Assembly (NCBI GenBank): GCA_035567895.1
Contig: DATMPC010000049.1
Location: 1 to 64,000, forward strand
DNA length: 64,000 nucleotides
Direction: 5' to 3'
DNA from: Terriglobales bacterium
GTDB lineage: Bacteria; Acidobacteriota; Terriglobia; Terriglobales; Acidobacteriaceae
Under the pieces are notes generated by a model, which saw nothing but the letters and a program-made list of their open reading frames with translations, was not told the DNA's origin and ran no database searches. This document shows positions 43,953 through 53,500 of the stretch, one piece after another; the first letter of the stretch is position 1, and every line of letters begins with the position of its first letter. A program made the position numbers and the translations under genes.

Positions 43953-46900
43953 TCAGAAGATGACTCTTGCCGCCAGCCAGACTTGTCGAGCACCGTGATC
44001 TGGACCGAAGAAACCGCCGGGCTGCAGACCACCGGTAGTTGCGCCGAACGTCGATGTTGGCGTGCCAGTGCTGCACACAGCCCCCACAGTGGCATTAGCC
44101 GGGCAATTGTTGGCGGCCGGGTTGGCGAAGTGAGGTGTGTTCGTGAAGTTAATCGCATCCGCTCGGAGTTGCAGGGCGAACCGTTCTGTCAACTTGATCT
44201 GACGAGCCAGGCTCAGGTTCATGCCGAAATAACCCGGGCCACGGAACTCGTTACGGTTGGTGTTTCCGAAGTGAGCGTTCGCGTTGCTGGTAATAAGCGG
44301 CGCTGCGAACGCGCTCGGGTCGAAGTACCTGCAACTCAAGTCGCTCAAGGCGCAAATGCCGTCGCGGTTCGGCGGGTTATTCAGAACGGTAAACTTGCCG
44401 ACAAGGTCGCATGTCTGACTGGGCGTTCCGTTCGCATTCAAAGCCCCAGGGCAATTGACGGTGAAGGGCAGACCAGTGAGGTAATTGATCAGCGGGCTGA
44501 TCTGCCAGCCGCCGAGGATAGCGCTGGCGATGCCTGTCTGTGCCCACCGTTCTCCCTTGCCGAACGGCAACTGCATCACACCGTAGATGGAGACGTTGTG
44601 GGTACGATCGTATCCAGCCACCGCGCGATTCTTCTCCCAGTTGGCGGGAAACGGAAAAGCGACGCTGCCCAAATCATCGTTGTCGGCGTAGTCGATTGTC
44701 TTCGACCACGTCCAGGAGAGGCCGGCCATCGACCCATCATGGAAGCGCCGTGTGAGTTTGGTCTGCATCGAGTCGTAGAAGCTGTTCTTGAAGGGAACAA
44801 GCCCTGTGATGCTTCCGGTATAAGTCTTGCCCAGCGCCTGGCTCAACAACCCACCTGCGGCTCCTGTGCCAGCAGCTGAAGCATTCATGTTCAGTTGCAC
44901 CAGAGGCCGGATGCCACGCGCCCCAACGTAGCCGGTGTTGAGTACGAACCCCTTCCATTCCTGCTCCACCATAAAGTTGAAGTTGTGGATGTATCCGCGA
45001 CGGAAGGGCTGCGGGATAGTGGTGGTGGTGATGTTGGTGGGTAGCGGGATGAGGCCGCCGCTGACGTCGGGAATCGGCGACAGCACGACACCCGAAGGAA
45101 GTGCCTTGGCACCGCTCGCGATCGTGGCATTCAACCCGGTAAGGCTGGTCACAGCGATGGCGTTGGAATTTCCGGTGGCGTTGTCTATGAAGACGTTTGC
45201 CGGGTACGCGTTGCGGAAATCACGCCAGTTGTTAGAGTCGGCATTCATGCCGTAACCAGTACGGACAACAGTTGAAGACGTGAGGCGGTAGGCAAAGCCG
45301 ACACGCGGCAGGAACTGTCCACTTCCAACGTCAACACCGTCATCTTGCGGAACGTTGCCGTTGCCTCCGACGAGGACGTTGCCGGTAGCCAGGTTCAGGT
45401 AACGCAATCCTTTGCCGTTATCGCTGTACCCGAAGGGATAGTACTCCCAGCGGACTCCAAGAGTTGCTGTTAGCCTGGGCGTCACCTGCCACTGGTCGCG
45501 GAGGTACCAGGCCCACTGAGACCATCGCAGCGCGTTCGGATTCGTTGATTGGATCGCTTTTCCGCTATGGTCCGACAGACCTAACATAAAGTCTGCCCAC
45601 TGGTTGAACCAGGTAGCGGTGGTTCCGGTTAGGGAGGTGGACATGCCATTGAAGTCAAAGGCTCCACGAGGCGTGTTGAAGGTACCCACTTGCGGCTGGA
45701 AATGATTCATCTGGGAGTGGTTCCACTCGATACCGCCACGGAACCCGTGCTTGCCGTGCATCCAACTCAGGTTAGCTCCCGTCACGAAACTGCCATCGCG
45801 GAAGGTGAACGGATTGGCATTTTGCGCATTGCCAAGATTCAGTCCGACAGGAAAGATGAACCCCGGAAGGCCGAAATACAGGCTTGGGTCACCCGTCGTT
45901 CCCGCATTGTTCGTGCCGGGAATCTTCAGATCATTTAGTCCCTTTGCCGAGGTGAGGTCGAAGGTTGAACCCAGCCGCAGACGAGTGAAACCGAAGTTCC
46001 AGTCCAGCAGCATGGTCGGATTAAATGTGTGCGTCGCGCCTAAACCTACGCTTTGAACCAAGCCCGGAGCATTGCCTAGCTGTCCGCCGTTCGTGGCGTC
46101 TCCGACCGCATCTCCAAGAAGAGGGGGATCAAAAACAAGGGTCTTCGAGAAACTGTAGCGGCCGAAGACTGTTGACTTATCGCTCATTTGATAATTAATT
46201 TTTCCGTCGGCGCTATCGCGATTAAAGAGCGCCGTGCCGCTGCCGACGAAGTTGTTCGTGAGAGTCGCGGTGGTGAACTCCTTCGCGATTTGGGGTTGCA
46301 ACAGCTTGATCATCGCCGACGCAGCGGGATCAATGCGATTCGGGCAGATCATATTCAGCACGCCGTTGCAGGAGATCTGCTGTTTTCCTGCGCCGGTCGC
46401 GTCGCCGGTGGCAGGGTCGTAAATAGTCGGATTCCCGGGCAGACTGCGGAAATCCCCCGTCGCCATTGCAGCCGTGGGCAGCGTTCGCGTATCCGGTCCT
46501 GCCAACTGCCTCTGCGTGGTGCGCTCGTAATCGACGAAGAAGAACAGCTTATCTTTTTTGATGGGTCCGCCGAAGGTGCCGCCAAGCTGGTTCTGGTTGT
46601 TCCTGTTCTTGTGCGGGAATCTGGTAGTGTTCGTCTGGAAGTAGTCGCGCGCCGCAAAATTCTGGTCGAAATGGAACCAGTGGGCAGTGCCGTGAAATGA
46701 GTTGGTGCCCGACTTGACCTGCACGTTCATGGCGGCGCCGCCAGCCTGACCCTGCTCGGCGTCGAATGAGTTGGTCACCACGTTTACAGTCTCGATCGCG
46801 TCCGCCGGCGGGACATAGGCCACATTCGATGGAAGCCAGGGATAGATGTCCTGGGCACCGTCAATGCGCGTGTTGTTCGCCGTCTGCGACTGCCCATTTA

Positions 46901-47510
46901 CGTTCGCGAAGATCGAACGCTGGGGGTTGCCGGCGAGCGAGTTCGTCTCAGCGGGTAACGCTGCGCCAGGAATAATGCGCAGCAGCGTCTGGAAGTTTCT
47001 TCCCTGTGAACCGGAGATCGGAAGGTTATCGATCTGCTGCGCTGTGAGGTCGGTATGCACATCTGCCTTATCGGTCTGCAGAACCTGCTCTTGCGCGTTG
47101 ACCTCTACGACAGTTTGTGTCTGGGCCACAGTCAACTGTGCGTCAGCACGTCTGATGTTGTTAACGGTCACGGCCACGTTGTCGAGAGCAACCGTCGCAA
47201 AGCCGGAGGACGAAATTGAAACCCTGTAGCTGCCTTGTTGCAAATCCGAGAAGCGATAGGCGCCGTTCGCATCTGTTGTCGTGGTTCTAGAGACTCCCGT
47301 CGCGGTGTTCACCGCGTCCACCTTGACGTTGGGTACCACCGCGCCGGAAGGATCGGTTACGTTGCCGGTCAGCGTGCCGTAGAGCACCTGGCCCCAGGCC
47401 GCTGAGGAGAAAGCCAGGCATAGTAGTGCCACAATGAAACACGCAGCCACTACACACTCGCGATTTGTTGAAGGCCGATACGTCTGAAGTACTTGAATTC
47501 GTCTCGACAT
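43953..47510 (-). CDS. TonB-dependent receptor, Oar-like, with carboxypeptidase-regulatory domain
   Basis: 1185 residues from ATG 47510, with GAGGAGAT upstream; 16 more residues upstream are not used. Signal peptide (to about 40, SSAAWGQ). Residues about 42-125 are a CarboxypepD_reg-like beta domain (GTLTGNVTDPSGAVVPNVKV, NGAYRFSDLQQGSYRVSISS), then a plug (QQIDNLPISGSQGRNFQTLL) and a large outer-membrane barrel ending ARVIF with a C-terminal Phe. Known: acidobacteria use such SusC-distant receptors for oligosaccharides. No SusD or TonB gene is adjacent. Flanked by xylan enzymes and the ROK regulator, so inferred to import xylo-oligosaccharides. Confidence 0.9.
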   Translation of the reverse strand: MSRRIQVLQTYRPSTNRECVVAACFIVALLCLAFSSAAWGQVLYGTLTGNVTDPSGAVVPNVKVDAVNTATGVSRTTTTDANGAYRFSDLQQGSYRVSISSSGFATVALDNVAVTVNNIRRADAQLTVAQTQTVVEVNAQEQVLQTDKADVHTDLTAQQIDNLPISGSQGRNFQTLLRIIPGAALPAETNSLAGNPQRSIFANVNGQSQTANNTRIDGAQDIYPWLPSNVAYVPPADAIETVNVVTNSFDAEQGQAGGAAMNVQVKSGTNSFHGTAHWFHFDQNFAARDYFQTNTTRFPHKNRNNQNQLGGTFGGPIKKDKLFFFVDYERTTQRQLAGPDTRTLPTAAMATGDFRSLPGNPTIYDPATGDATGAGKQQISCNGVLNMICPNRIDPAASAMIKLLQPQIAKEFTTATLTNNFVGSGTALFNRDSADGKINYQMSDKSTVFGRYSFSKTLVFDPPLLGDAVGDATNGGQLGNAPGLVQSVGLGATHTFNPTMLLDWNFGFTRLRLGSTFDLTSAKGLNDLKIPGTNNAGTTGDPSLYFGLPGFIFPVGLNLGNAQNANPFTFRDGSFVTGANLSWMHGKHGFRGGIEWNHSQMNHFQPQVGTFNTPRGAFDFNGMSTSLTGTTATWFNQWADFMLGLSDHSGKAIQSTNPNALRWSQWAWYLRDQWQVTPRLTATLGVRWEYYPFGYSDNGKGLRYLNLATGNVLVGGNGNVPQDDGVDVGSGQFLPRVGFAYRLTSSTVVRTGYGMNADSNNWRDFRNAYPANVFIDNATGNSNAIAVTSLTGLNATIASGAKALPSGVVLSPIPDVSGGLIPLPTNITTTTIPQPFRRGYIHNFNFMVEQEWKGFVLNTGYVGARGIRPLVQLNMNASAAGTGAAGGLLSQALGKTYTGSITGLVPFKNSFYDSMQTKLTRRFHDGSMAGLSWTWSKTIDYADNDDLGSVAFPFPANWEKNRAVAGYDRTHNVSIYGVMQLPFGKGERWAQTGIASAILGGWQISPLINYLTGLPFTVNCPGALNANGTPSQTCDLVGKFTVLNNPPNRDGICALSDLSCRYFDPSAFAAPLITSNANAHFGNTNRNEFRGPGYFGMNLSLARQIKLTERFALQLRADAINFTNTPHFANPAANNCPANATVGAVCSTGTPTSTFGATTGGLQPGGFFGPDHGARQVWLAARVIF

Positions 47511-47580
47511 GGAGATCTCCTCTTCGTAACTGAGTGATGGCTGACCCATCACCACCACTTAACCCAGGCCAACCGCGCGG

Positions 47581-48798
47581 TTAGCTCACTGCCTTTCGTT
47601 TCGCCACAACACCTGACTCGACTTCAGCCAGCCGTGCCGAAGCGCCAAAATGCTTTTGCAGCACCAGAGCCACCGTTCCGCGGAGGCGTGCCATATTTCC
47701 CTCCGCCGGCCGAATGCGCGGCGGCTTTCCGAACAAAACTCCACTTCCGACTTCTGCTTCGACGATCGCTCCGAAGCGCGCCCACTGCGCCGTGCACTCT
47801 CCAACCACCACAATCTCTTCCGGAGCGAGGCCGGAAACCAGCATGCGCATGCCTCTTCCGATGCCTCGCGCCATTTGCTCCAGCGCAGAGATCGCAAGCG
47901 CGTCTCCGGCTTTTGCCAGCGCGAGCAGGTCGGTAAAACTCAACTCCTCAGAACCGCTGCCGGAGGCATGGTAGTAACGCAGGGCGGCGCGATTCGAGCC
48001 GTACACCTCCCAACACCCACGTCCGCCGCAGGTGCATGCTGGACCGGTAGGATCGAGTGCCACATGGCCGAATTCGCCGGTCATGCCATGCGCGCCACGC
48101 ATGAGTTGTCCATTCAGGAAAATGCCGGTGCCGATACCTTCGGAGACCGTCACTACCACCATGTCGCGAATCTTCTCGACGTGACCGAACCAGACTTCAG
48201 CCAGAACGCAAGCGTTGGCTGCGTTCTCGAGCTCCACGGAAAGACCGGTGGCTTTCTCGATAGAAGTCTTCAGATCGAACTCGCGCCACTTCAGGTTGGG
48301 AGCGAAGATCACTCGCTTGGTGGATTCGTCGTATCGGCCAGGCAGGCTGATCCCAATGCCCTCGAAGATGAGTCTCGGATGAGCCTGAATTAGCTCGTGA
48401 ATCCGGGCGGCGATCTGCTTCGCTCCGGCCGAAGCGTCTGCAGGAGTGGAGAACGCGACTTGTGACAAGAAGCGACCATTGACGTCCGCGAGAGCAACCG
48501 TAGTCTGCGCCGGTCGGATGTCCGCAACCAGAATCGCTCGCCTTTCGTTCAAGCGGAGAAACGTCGGACGCCGCCCTCTCGGCAATCTTCCCGTCGGGCC
48601 GTTGATGACCCATCGCTCTTCGATCAGTTGTTCGGTGATCAGCGAGACGGTGCTGCGCTGCAATCCGGATACTCGAGCCAGATCGGCTCGCGAGATCGGC
48701 TGCCGATGGCGGATCAGATTCAGCACGACGCTGCGGTTGATGTCGCGCGCCGTCTCGCTGGACGCCACCTGCGTGTTGGTGAAATCGATTCGCCGCAT
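47581..48798 (-). CDS. ROK-family transcriptional regulator (XylR/NagC-like)
   Basis: 405 residues. N-terminal winged helix (RDINRSVVLNLIRHRQPISR, ADLARVSGLQRSTVSLITEQ) then a ROK sugar-kinase-like domain: VADIRPAQTTVALADVNG, GIGTGIFLNGQLMRGAHGMTGE, GHVALDPTGPACTCGGRGCW (zinc motif). The DNA-binding domain marks it as a regulator, not a kinase. It lies 70 bp upstream of the TonB receptor on the same strand and probably senses xylose or xylo-oligomers to control the locus. Confidence 0.9.
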   Translation of the reverse strand: MRRIDFTNTQVASSETARDINRSVVLNLIRHRQPISRADLARVSGLQRSTVSLITEQLIEERWVINGPTGRLPRGRRPTFLRLNERRAILVADIRPAQTTVALADVNGRFLSQVAFSTPADASAGAKQIAARIHELIQAHPRLIFEGIGISLPGRYDESTKRVIFAPNLKWREFDLKTSIEKATGLSVELENAANACVLAEVWFGHVEKIRDMVVVTVSEGIGTGIFLNGQLMRGAHGMTGEFGHVALDPTGPACTCGGRGCWEVYGSNRAALRYYHASGSGSEELSFTDLLALAKAGDALAISALEQMARGIGRGMRMLVSGLAPEEIVVVGECTAQWARFGAIVEAEVGSGVLFGKPPRIRPAEGNMARLRGTVALVLQKHFGASARLAEVESGVVAKRKAVS

Positions 48799-49333
48799 CT
48801 GAGATCAGGAGCCGTCTTTGCCGGTTGCCGGAGAGCCGTTCTACAGCCCCGCAGGACATTTAGTTCGCGGCACGAACTTTATGGAGGTTGTAAGCCTATT
48901 GTCAAGGCGCATACGGAAAAAATCTCGTCCCTTTTCATTTAGCAAAAACGCAGTGATTCTTGGGGTTTTCGTGCCGCGTTTCGCGGCACGATGTGAAATG
49001 AGCCCGGCATTCGGTGCCGGGTATGCGTCCCGAATTGTCGAGCGCCGTAGGCGCGGCACTCGGAGATGGGCATTCGGAGACGAAGGAGTACCGCCCCTAA
49101 CGGGGGCTCAGATCTGAATCGAAGACGAGGCGCTTAACCAACGGTGGCGGTCAAACCAACCCCGACCGACGGCCAGAGCAAACACAAGAGGTGAGCGGGT
49201 ACAGCAACACTTAAACCGACTCAGCCTGCAACAGACATGGGACTGGCTCTGAGTTTCGACAATGAGCTATGAAGGATCCTGCAGCGCAAGCTATGACCCG
49301 CGTCTGGCTGTTTGCGATTACAATTCCGCCTCA
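48799..49333. other. Divergent intergenic region, ROK / SGNH esterase
   Basis: No gene seen; must carry both promoters. A perfect hairpin CGTGCCGCG-TTT-CGCGGCACG lies at 48970-48990, and related GC-rich bits (GGTGCCGGG, GGCGCGGCAC) follow to about 49060, probably another short palindromic repeat. No confident -10/-35 identified. Confidence 0.45.
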
Positions 49334-50587
49334 ATGTCGACCAACAGGATTGCAATTCCATTCACCGCGACTCTTCTGTTCTTCTTCTGCGTGACTCTTG
49401 GAGTTGGCGAGAGCTACGCACAGACAATTTGGGTCGGCTCATGGGCTGCTTCGCAGCAGCTTGCTGAGCCTCGGAACTCGCTATCTGCCGACGACCTTCG
49501 CGATGTGACCTTGCGCCAGGTCATCCACCTGTCCATTGGTGGAAGGCAACTGCGGGTGCACCTCTCGAACCGTTTTGGCACGGCGCCGCTGCGCTTCACC
49601 TCCGTTCACATTGCGAAGGCGGCCTCGGCTGCGTCGGACAAAATTGTCGCTGGGAGCGATAAGGCGCTTGCCTTCTCAGGGAGCTCCGACCTCACGATTC
49701 CCGCGGGCGCCGATTACATTTCCGATCCGGTAGCGCTGCCTGTGCCCGCTCTATCCGATTGGGCAATTACGTTACATGCGGACGCGCTGCCGGCAGAGCA
49801 AACTGGGCATCCCGGTTCGCGCGCGACTTCCTATCTTGCGCATGGAGATTCAGTCGCCTCGCCTGAGATTCCCGATGCAAAAAAGATTGAGCACTGGTAT
49901 TTCATTGCGGGAATCGATGTTGCCGCGCCTGCGGGGGCATCCTCAATCGTCACCCTGGGCGACTCCATCACCGACGGGCACGGCGCAACGACAGACGGCA
50001 ATGATCGCTGGCCCGACGTGCTGGCTAAGCGTCTTGAAACTTCTAATCAGAAGAAACAACTGGCGGTGCTGAACCACGGCATTGGCGGGAACCGCCTGCT
50101 GAACGACGGTCTGGGCCCCAATGCTTTGGCGCGATTTGACCATGACGTGCTGGCACAGGCCGGGGTGCGATACCTGATTCTCCTCGAAGGAATTAACGAT
50201 ATCGGTACACTCACACGCGACGCCGATGCTACCGATACGGAACACGAGACGCTCGTCCGCCGTATGCTTGCCGCCTACGAGCAGATGATTGCGCGCGCCC
50301 ATACTTATGGAATCAAGGTTATCGGTGCGACGGTTCTGCCTTTCGTTGGGGGCCAGTATTACCATCCTGGCCCGAGGACGGAGGAAGACCGGCTGGCAGT
50401 CAATCGATGGATCCGCATGCCGGGGCACTTCGACGCTGTCGTTGACCTGGACAAAGTCACGCGCGATCCGCAGCATCCTGACCGCTTATTGCCGGCATTC
50501 GACTGTGGCGATCACCTTCATCCTTCGCCTGCAGGCTATCGCGCGATGGCTGAAGCGATACCGGCTTCGTTGTTTGACTTGAAGTAG
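49334..50587 (+). CDS. Secreted SGNH/GDSL hydrolase
   Basis: 417 residues from ATG 49334; a frame start at 49262 lacks a signal sequence. Signal peptide to about residue 30 (GESYAQT). N-terminal beta-sandwich (about 30-190), then the SGNH domain: block I VTLGDSITDGHG (nucleophile Ser), HGIGGNRLLND (block II Gly), LLEGINDIG (block III Asn), block V DCGDHLHPSPAGY (Asp-His). An esterase; position in the xylan locus suggests de-acetylation of xylan or side chains, but this is inferred. Its 3' end overlaps the convergent GH67-CE15 gene by 52 bp. Confidence 0.86.
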   Translation: MSTNRIAIPFTATLLFFFCVTLGVGESYAQTIWVGSWAASQQLAEPRNSLSADDLRDVTLRQVIHLSIGGRQLRVHLSNRFGTAPLRFTSVHIAKAASAASDKIVAGSDKALAFSGSSDLTIPAGADYISDPVALPVPALSDWAITLHADALPAEQTGHPGSRATSYLAHGDSVASPEIPDAKKIEHWYFIAGIDVAAPAGASSIVTLGDSITDGHGATTDGNDRWPDVLAKRLETSNQKKQLAVLNHGIGGNRLLNDGLGPNALARFDHDVLAQAGVRYLILLEGINDIGTLTRDADATDTEHETLVRRMLAAYEQMIARAHTYGIKVIGATVLPFVGGQYYHPGPRTEEDRLAVNRWIRMPGHFDAVVDLDKVTRDPQHPDRLLPAFDCGDHLHPSPAGYRAMAEAIPASLFDLK

Positions 50588-53500
50588 CGCTCGGCGAACG
50601 TAAGAAATGTTGGCCAATTCGGACCGGTGGTGTGTCCGCCGCTGTGGGAGCGGAAGCCTATGTCACCATCGATGACAGCGGTTTCAATCGGAGGAAATTT
50701 CGAGGTTCCGAGATCCTTCTTCCCCAGCAGGCGGTAGACCGGGCCAGCGCCCACTCCGCCGAGGAACATGCCTTTCGCGTCCACCCAGCCGCCTTCGACT
50801 TTGGGCGAGCCAGTGCTGATGAATACCGGACGAGGAGCGCACAGCGCGATCAGCTCGTGCGCATCGACTGGCAGGTCATTCGGAGTGAGCGGGCCAGCAT
50901 ACTTCAGGAAATTACCCGCCATCCAGTGGTATTCGTTGGAGGACGCTATGTTCTCGACCTGCTCGCCGAACGTCCTGCGCAGGATCTTGGCCCCGCCTTC
51001 GCCTGATGACCCGATGAAGCCGATGGCAAAGCGCGGATCGTAAGCCATGGTCACAAGTGCAGCCTTCCCATATCGGGAGAGGCCTTCAATGGCCACGCGC
51101 TTTGCATCGACTGATTTGTCGGTCTCGAAATAATCCAGCGCGCGACTCGCGCCCCAGGCCCAGGCACGCAACGCTCCCCAGTCTTCCAGGCGGCGCGGCT
51201 GGCCTCTATTCACCAGGCCGATGATGCCTTGCGTGAGACCCGCGCCGTTATCGGCCTGAATCGTTGTTGGAATGAGGACTGCGTATGCCCATCCTTTTGC
51301 GAGCACCTGTTGTTGCCATGTCGGACCATTAGCGGAGTTCGCTGCGGGAAAGCGCCGCGCGATCGCAGCCAGAAATTCCGGAGTAAATCCGAATTCCATC
51401 ACGACCGGCACTGGGCCCGTCGCATTGGCCGGTGTAGTCAGCGTCAATTGGATATCGACGCTGATGTAGGGATATGCCGAGTTGTCCACGTGCCCGTTGA
51501 GTTTCTTGGTGATCACAGGCACACCGCCATTCATCTCTTGCGAGATGTTTGCTAGCTCCCAATTCACTTTGGGAATGCTGCGTGGGACTCGCCCGTAGAT
51601 TTCGCGGTCAAACTCTTCGACAATTTCCGGGCGGCGCCTCTTCCACCAGGCTTCTGCCGTTGTGACCTTCTTTCCATTTTTGAGTGTTAGCGAGTCAGGC
51701 AGCCGATATGGCGCAACCTTCGATTCGTCGGTGTTGGCTGCATTCGGAGCTGTGGGGTTGCCGCTGGGACCTGGGCGCAGCGAGGTAATGCCCAGCAGGT
51801 TCATCAGCCGCTCGTGATCCTGTTCTGCGGAGAGATGTGCCGGCTCAGGCAGGTTGCTCGCACTTGTCTGGGTGGAAGGATGAATTTCGATGTAATCGAG
51901 CGCCGCCGGATCGTCGCCGTCGGGCAAACCCTCGATACGAATCTTCTCGCCGGAGTGGAGAACGAGAGTAACGCGTCGGCGTGTTGAAGCATCGCCGTCT
52001 AGCTGCCGTGCGGGGAAGCGATCGTTCGCGGTCCACTCGTCAACGACATTTCCGTCAGCGAGCAGTTTGTACGCCGCCTCCCCGCGTGGCATGTCGAAAT
52101 ACTGCACATCTATGTCGTACGATCCGGTGCGGCCGGTGAATGTGAACTCCGCGGTACAGGGCTGCGCGCGATTTGTGCACTCGACCGCTTTCCCATTCGA
52201 TGCCGTCTCGGAGGGGGTGATATCCAGCGGAACATACGCGTTCAATTGCATCGCTTCGGCCTCTACCCGTGCGGGATAGTGGCCCACCCTGCCTGCTGAG
52301 TCAGGGATGCCTGAGACACGCGAAAACCAGTTAGCAACTGCGTCTCGCCAAACGATGGCGTGCCCACTTTGGTACTTCAGGCGATCCAGAACAGCCTGGT
52401 AACGCTCGTCGTCAACATGTCCCTGGAGCCGTTCCCAGTCTCGAACGAACTGTTGCGCTCGCTCTGCGCCATCGTAGTGAGAATCGTAGATGTGCTGGAT
52501 TACTGTCTTCCCTGAATGCAACACATAGGTATAAGGCACGTGATGGAAGAACAGGAGCAGCTCATCTGGCGAGCTCTGGAGCGACTCGTATGTCTTTCCC
52601 ACCTCGGGACTGTACTGCGCTGTGTAGACTGTACCTGTCGCTACTGTCCTATCCATGCCGACGCCATCGTGATCCGCGCGATGCCACTGTCCCCATCCGT
52701 TGCGCTCGGAGGACTCGACTCCCGGCCCGTAGTGACTTCCTACGATGTTCGTTAGTGTTCCCGCACCGAGCGGTCCGGTGTAACTCTCGTAGATATTCCA
52801 CGAAGCAAGCTGCATATTCACGATCGTGTTCACCACCAGGGGATCGCTGCCGAATGTGAGGCGCGTCCACTCCTCCGCGATCCTTCTGGCACTCAGATCG
52901 GGATTCCATGCGAGCCTGGCGAAGCCGTAGAGGTTCGCCATTGCCAGTGGATGCCCGAGCCAGTTCGCCTCCATTCCCACATTGGCAACTCCGACGAAGC
53001 CGCCAGTCGGACGGTGGAATGTTTTCCCGGAGACGATCTCTTTCGTGAAGGACGTCCTGTGATTCGCGTGCAGGTCGAAATCGAGGCCCTCTTTCCACAT
53101 CGTAGGCAGAAAACACAAGTGCCGCTGCTGCCCTAAATACTCCTGTGTAATCTGAAGCTCGATGGCTTCGTTCGTCTTTTCGAGTCCGCTGAACAGTGGG
53201 GAAACCGGCTCTCTCACTTGAAAATCGATAGGGCCGTGTTTGATTTGAACGATTACGTTGTCATCGAACTTGCCGTCGAGTGGATGGAAGTTGTCGTAGG
53301 CGGCCTTCGCGCGATCGTTCTTCAGATCGCGCCAGTCGAGATGATGGTTGTAGACGAATGCGCGGTAGAACACGATGCCGTGATGAGGTTTGAGAGCTCG
53401 CGCAATCACATTGGCGGCGTCAGCCGGAGTGCGCCCGTAGGTTGCTGGTCCAAGGCGCCCTTCGGAATCGGCTTTCACGACGAATCCGCCGAAGTCAGGA

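Noticed and set aside
47511-47558. 16-residue N-terminal extension of the TonB receptor
   Set aside because: The signal peptide and Shine-Dalgarno both fit ATG 47510.
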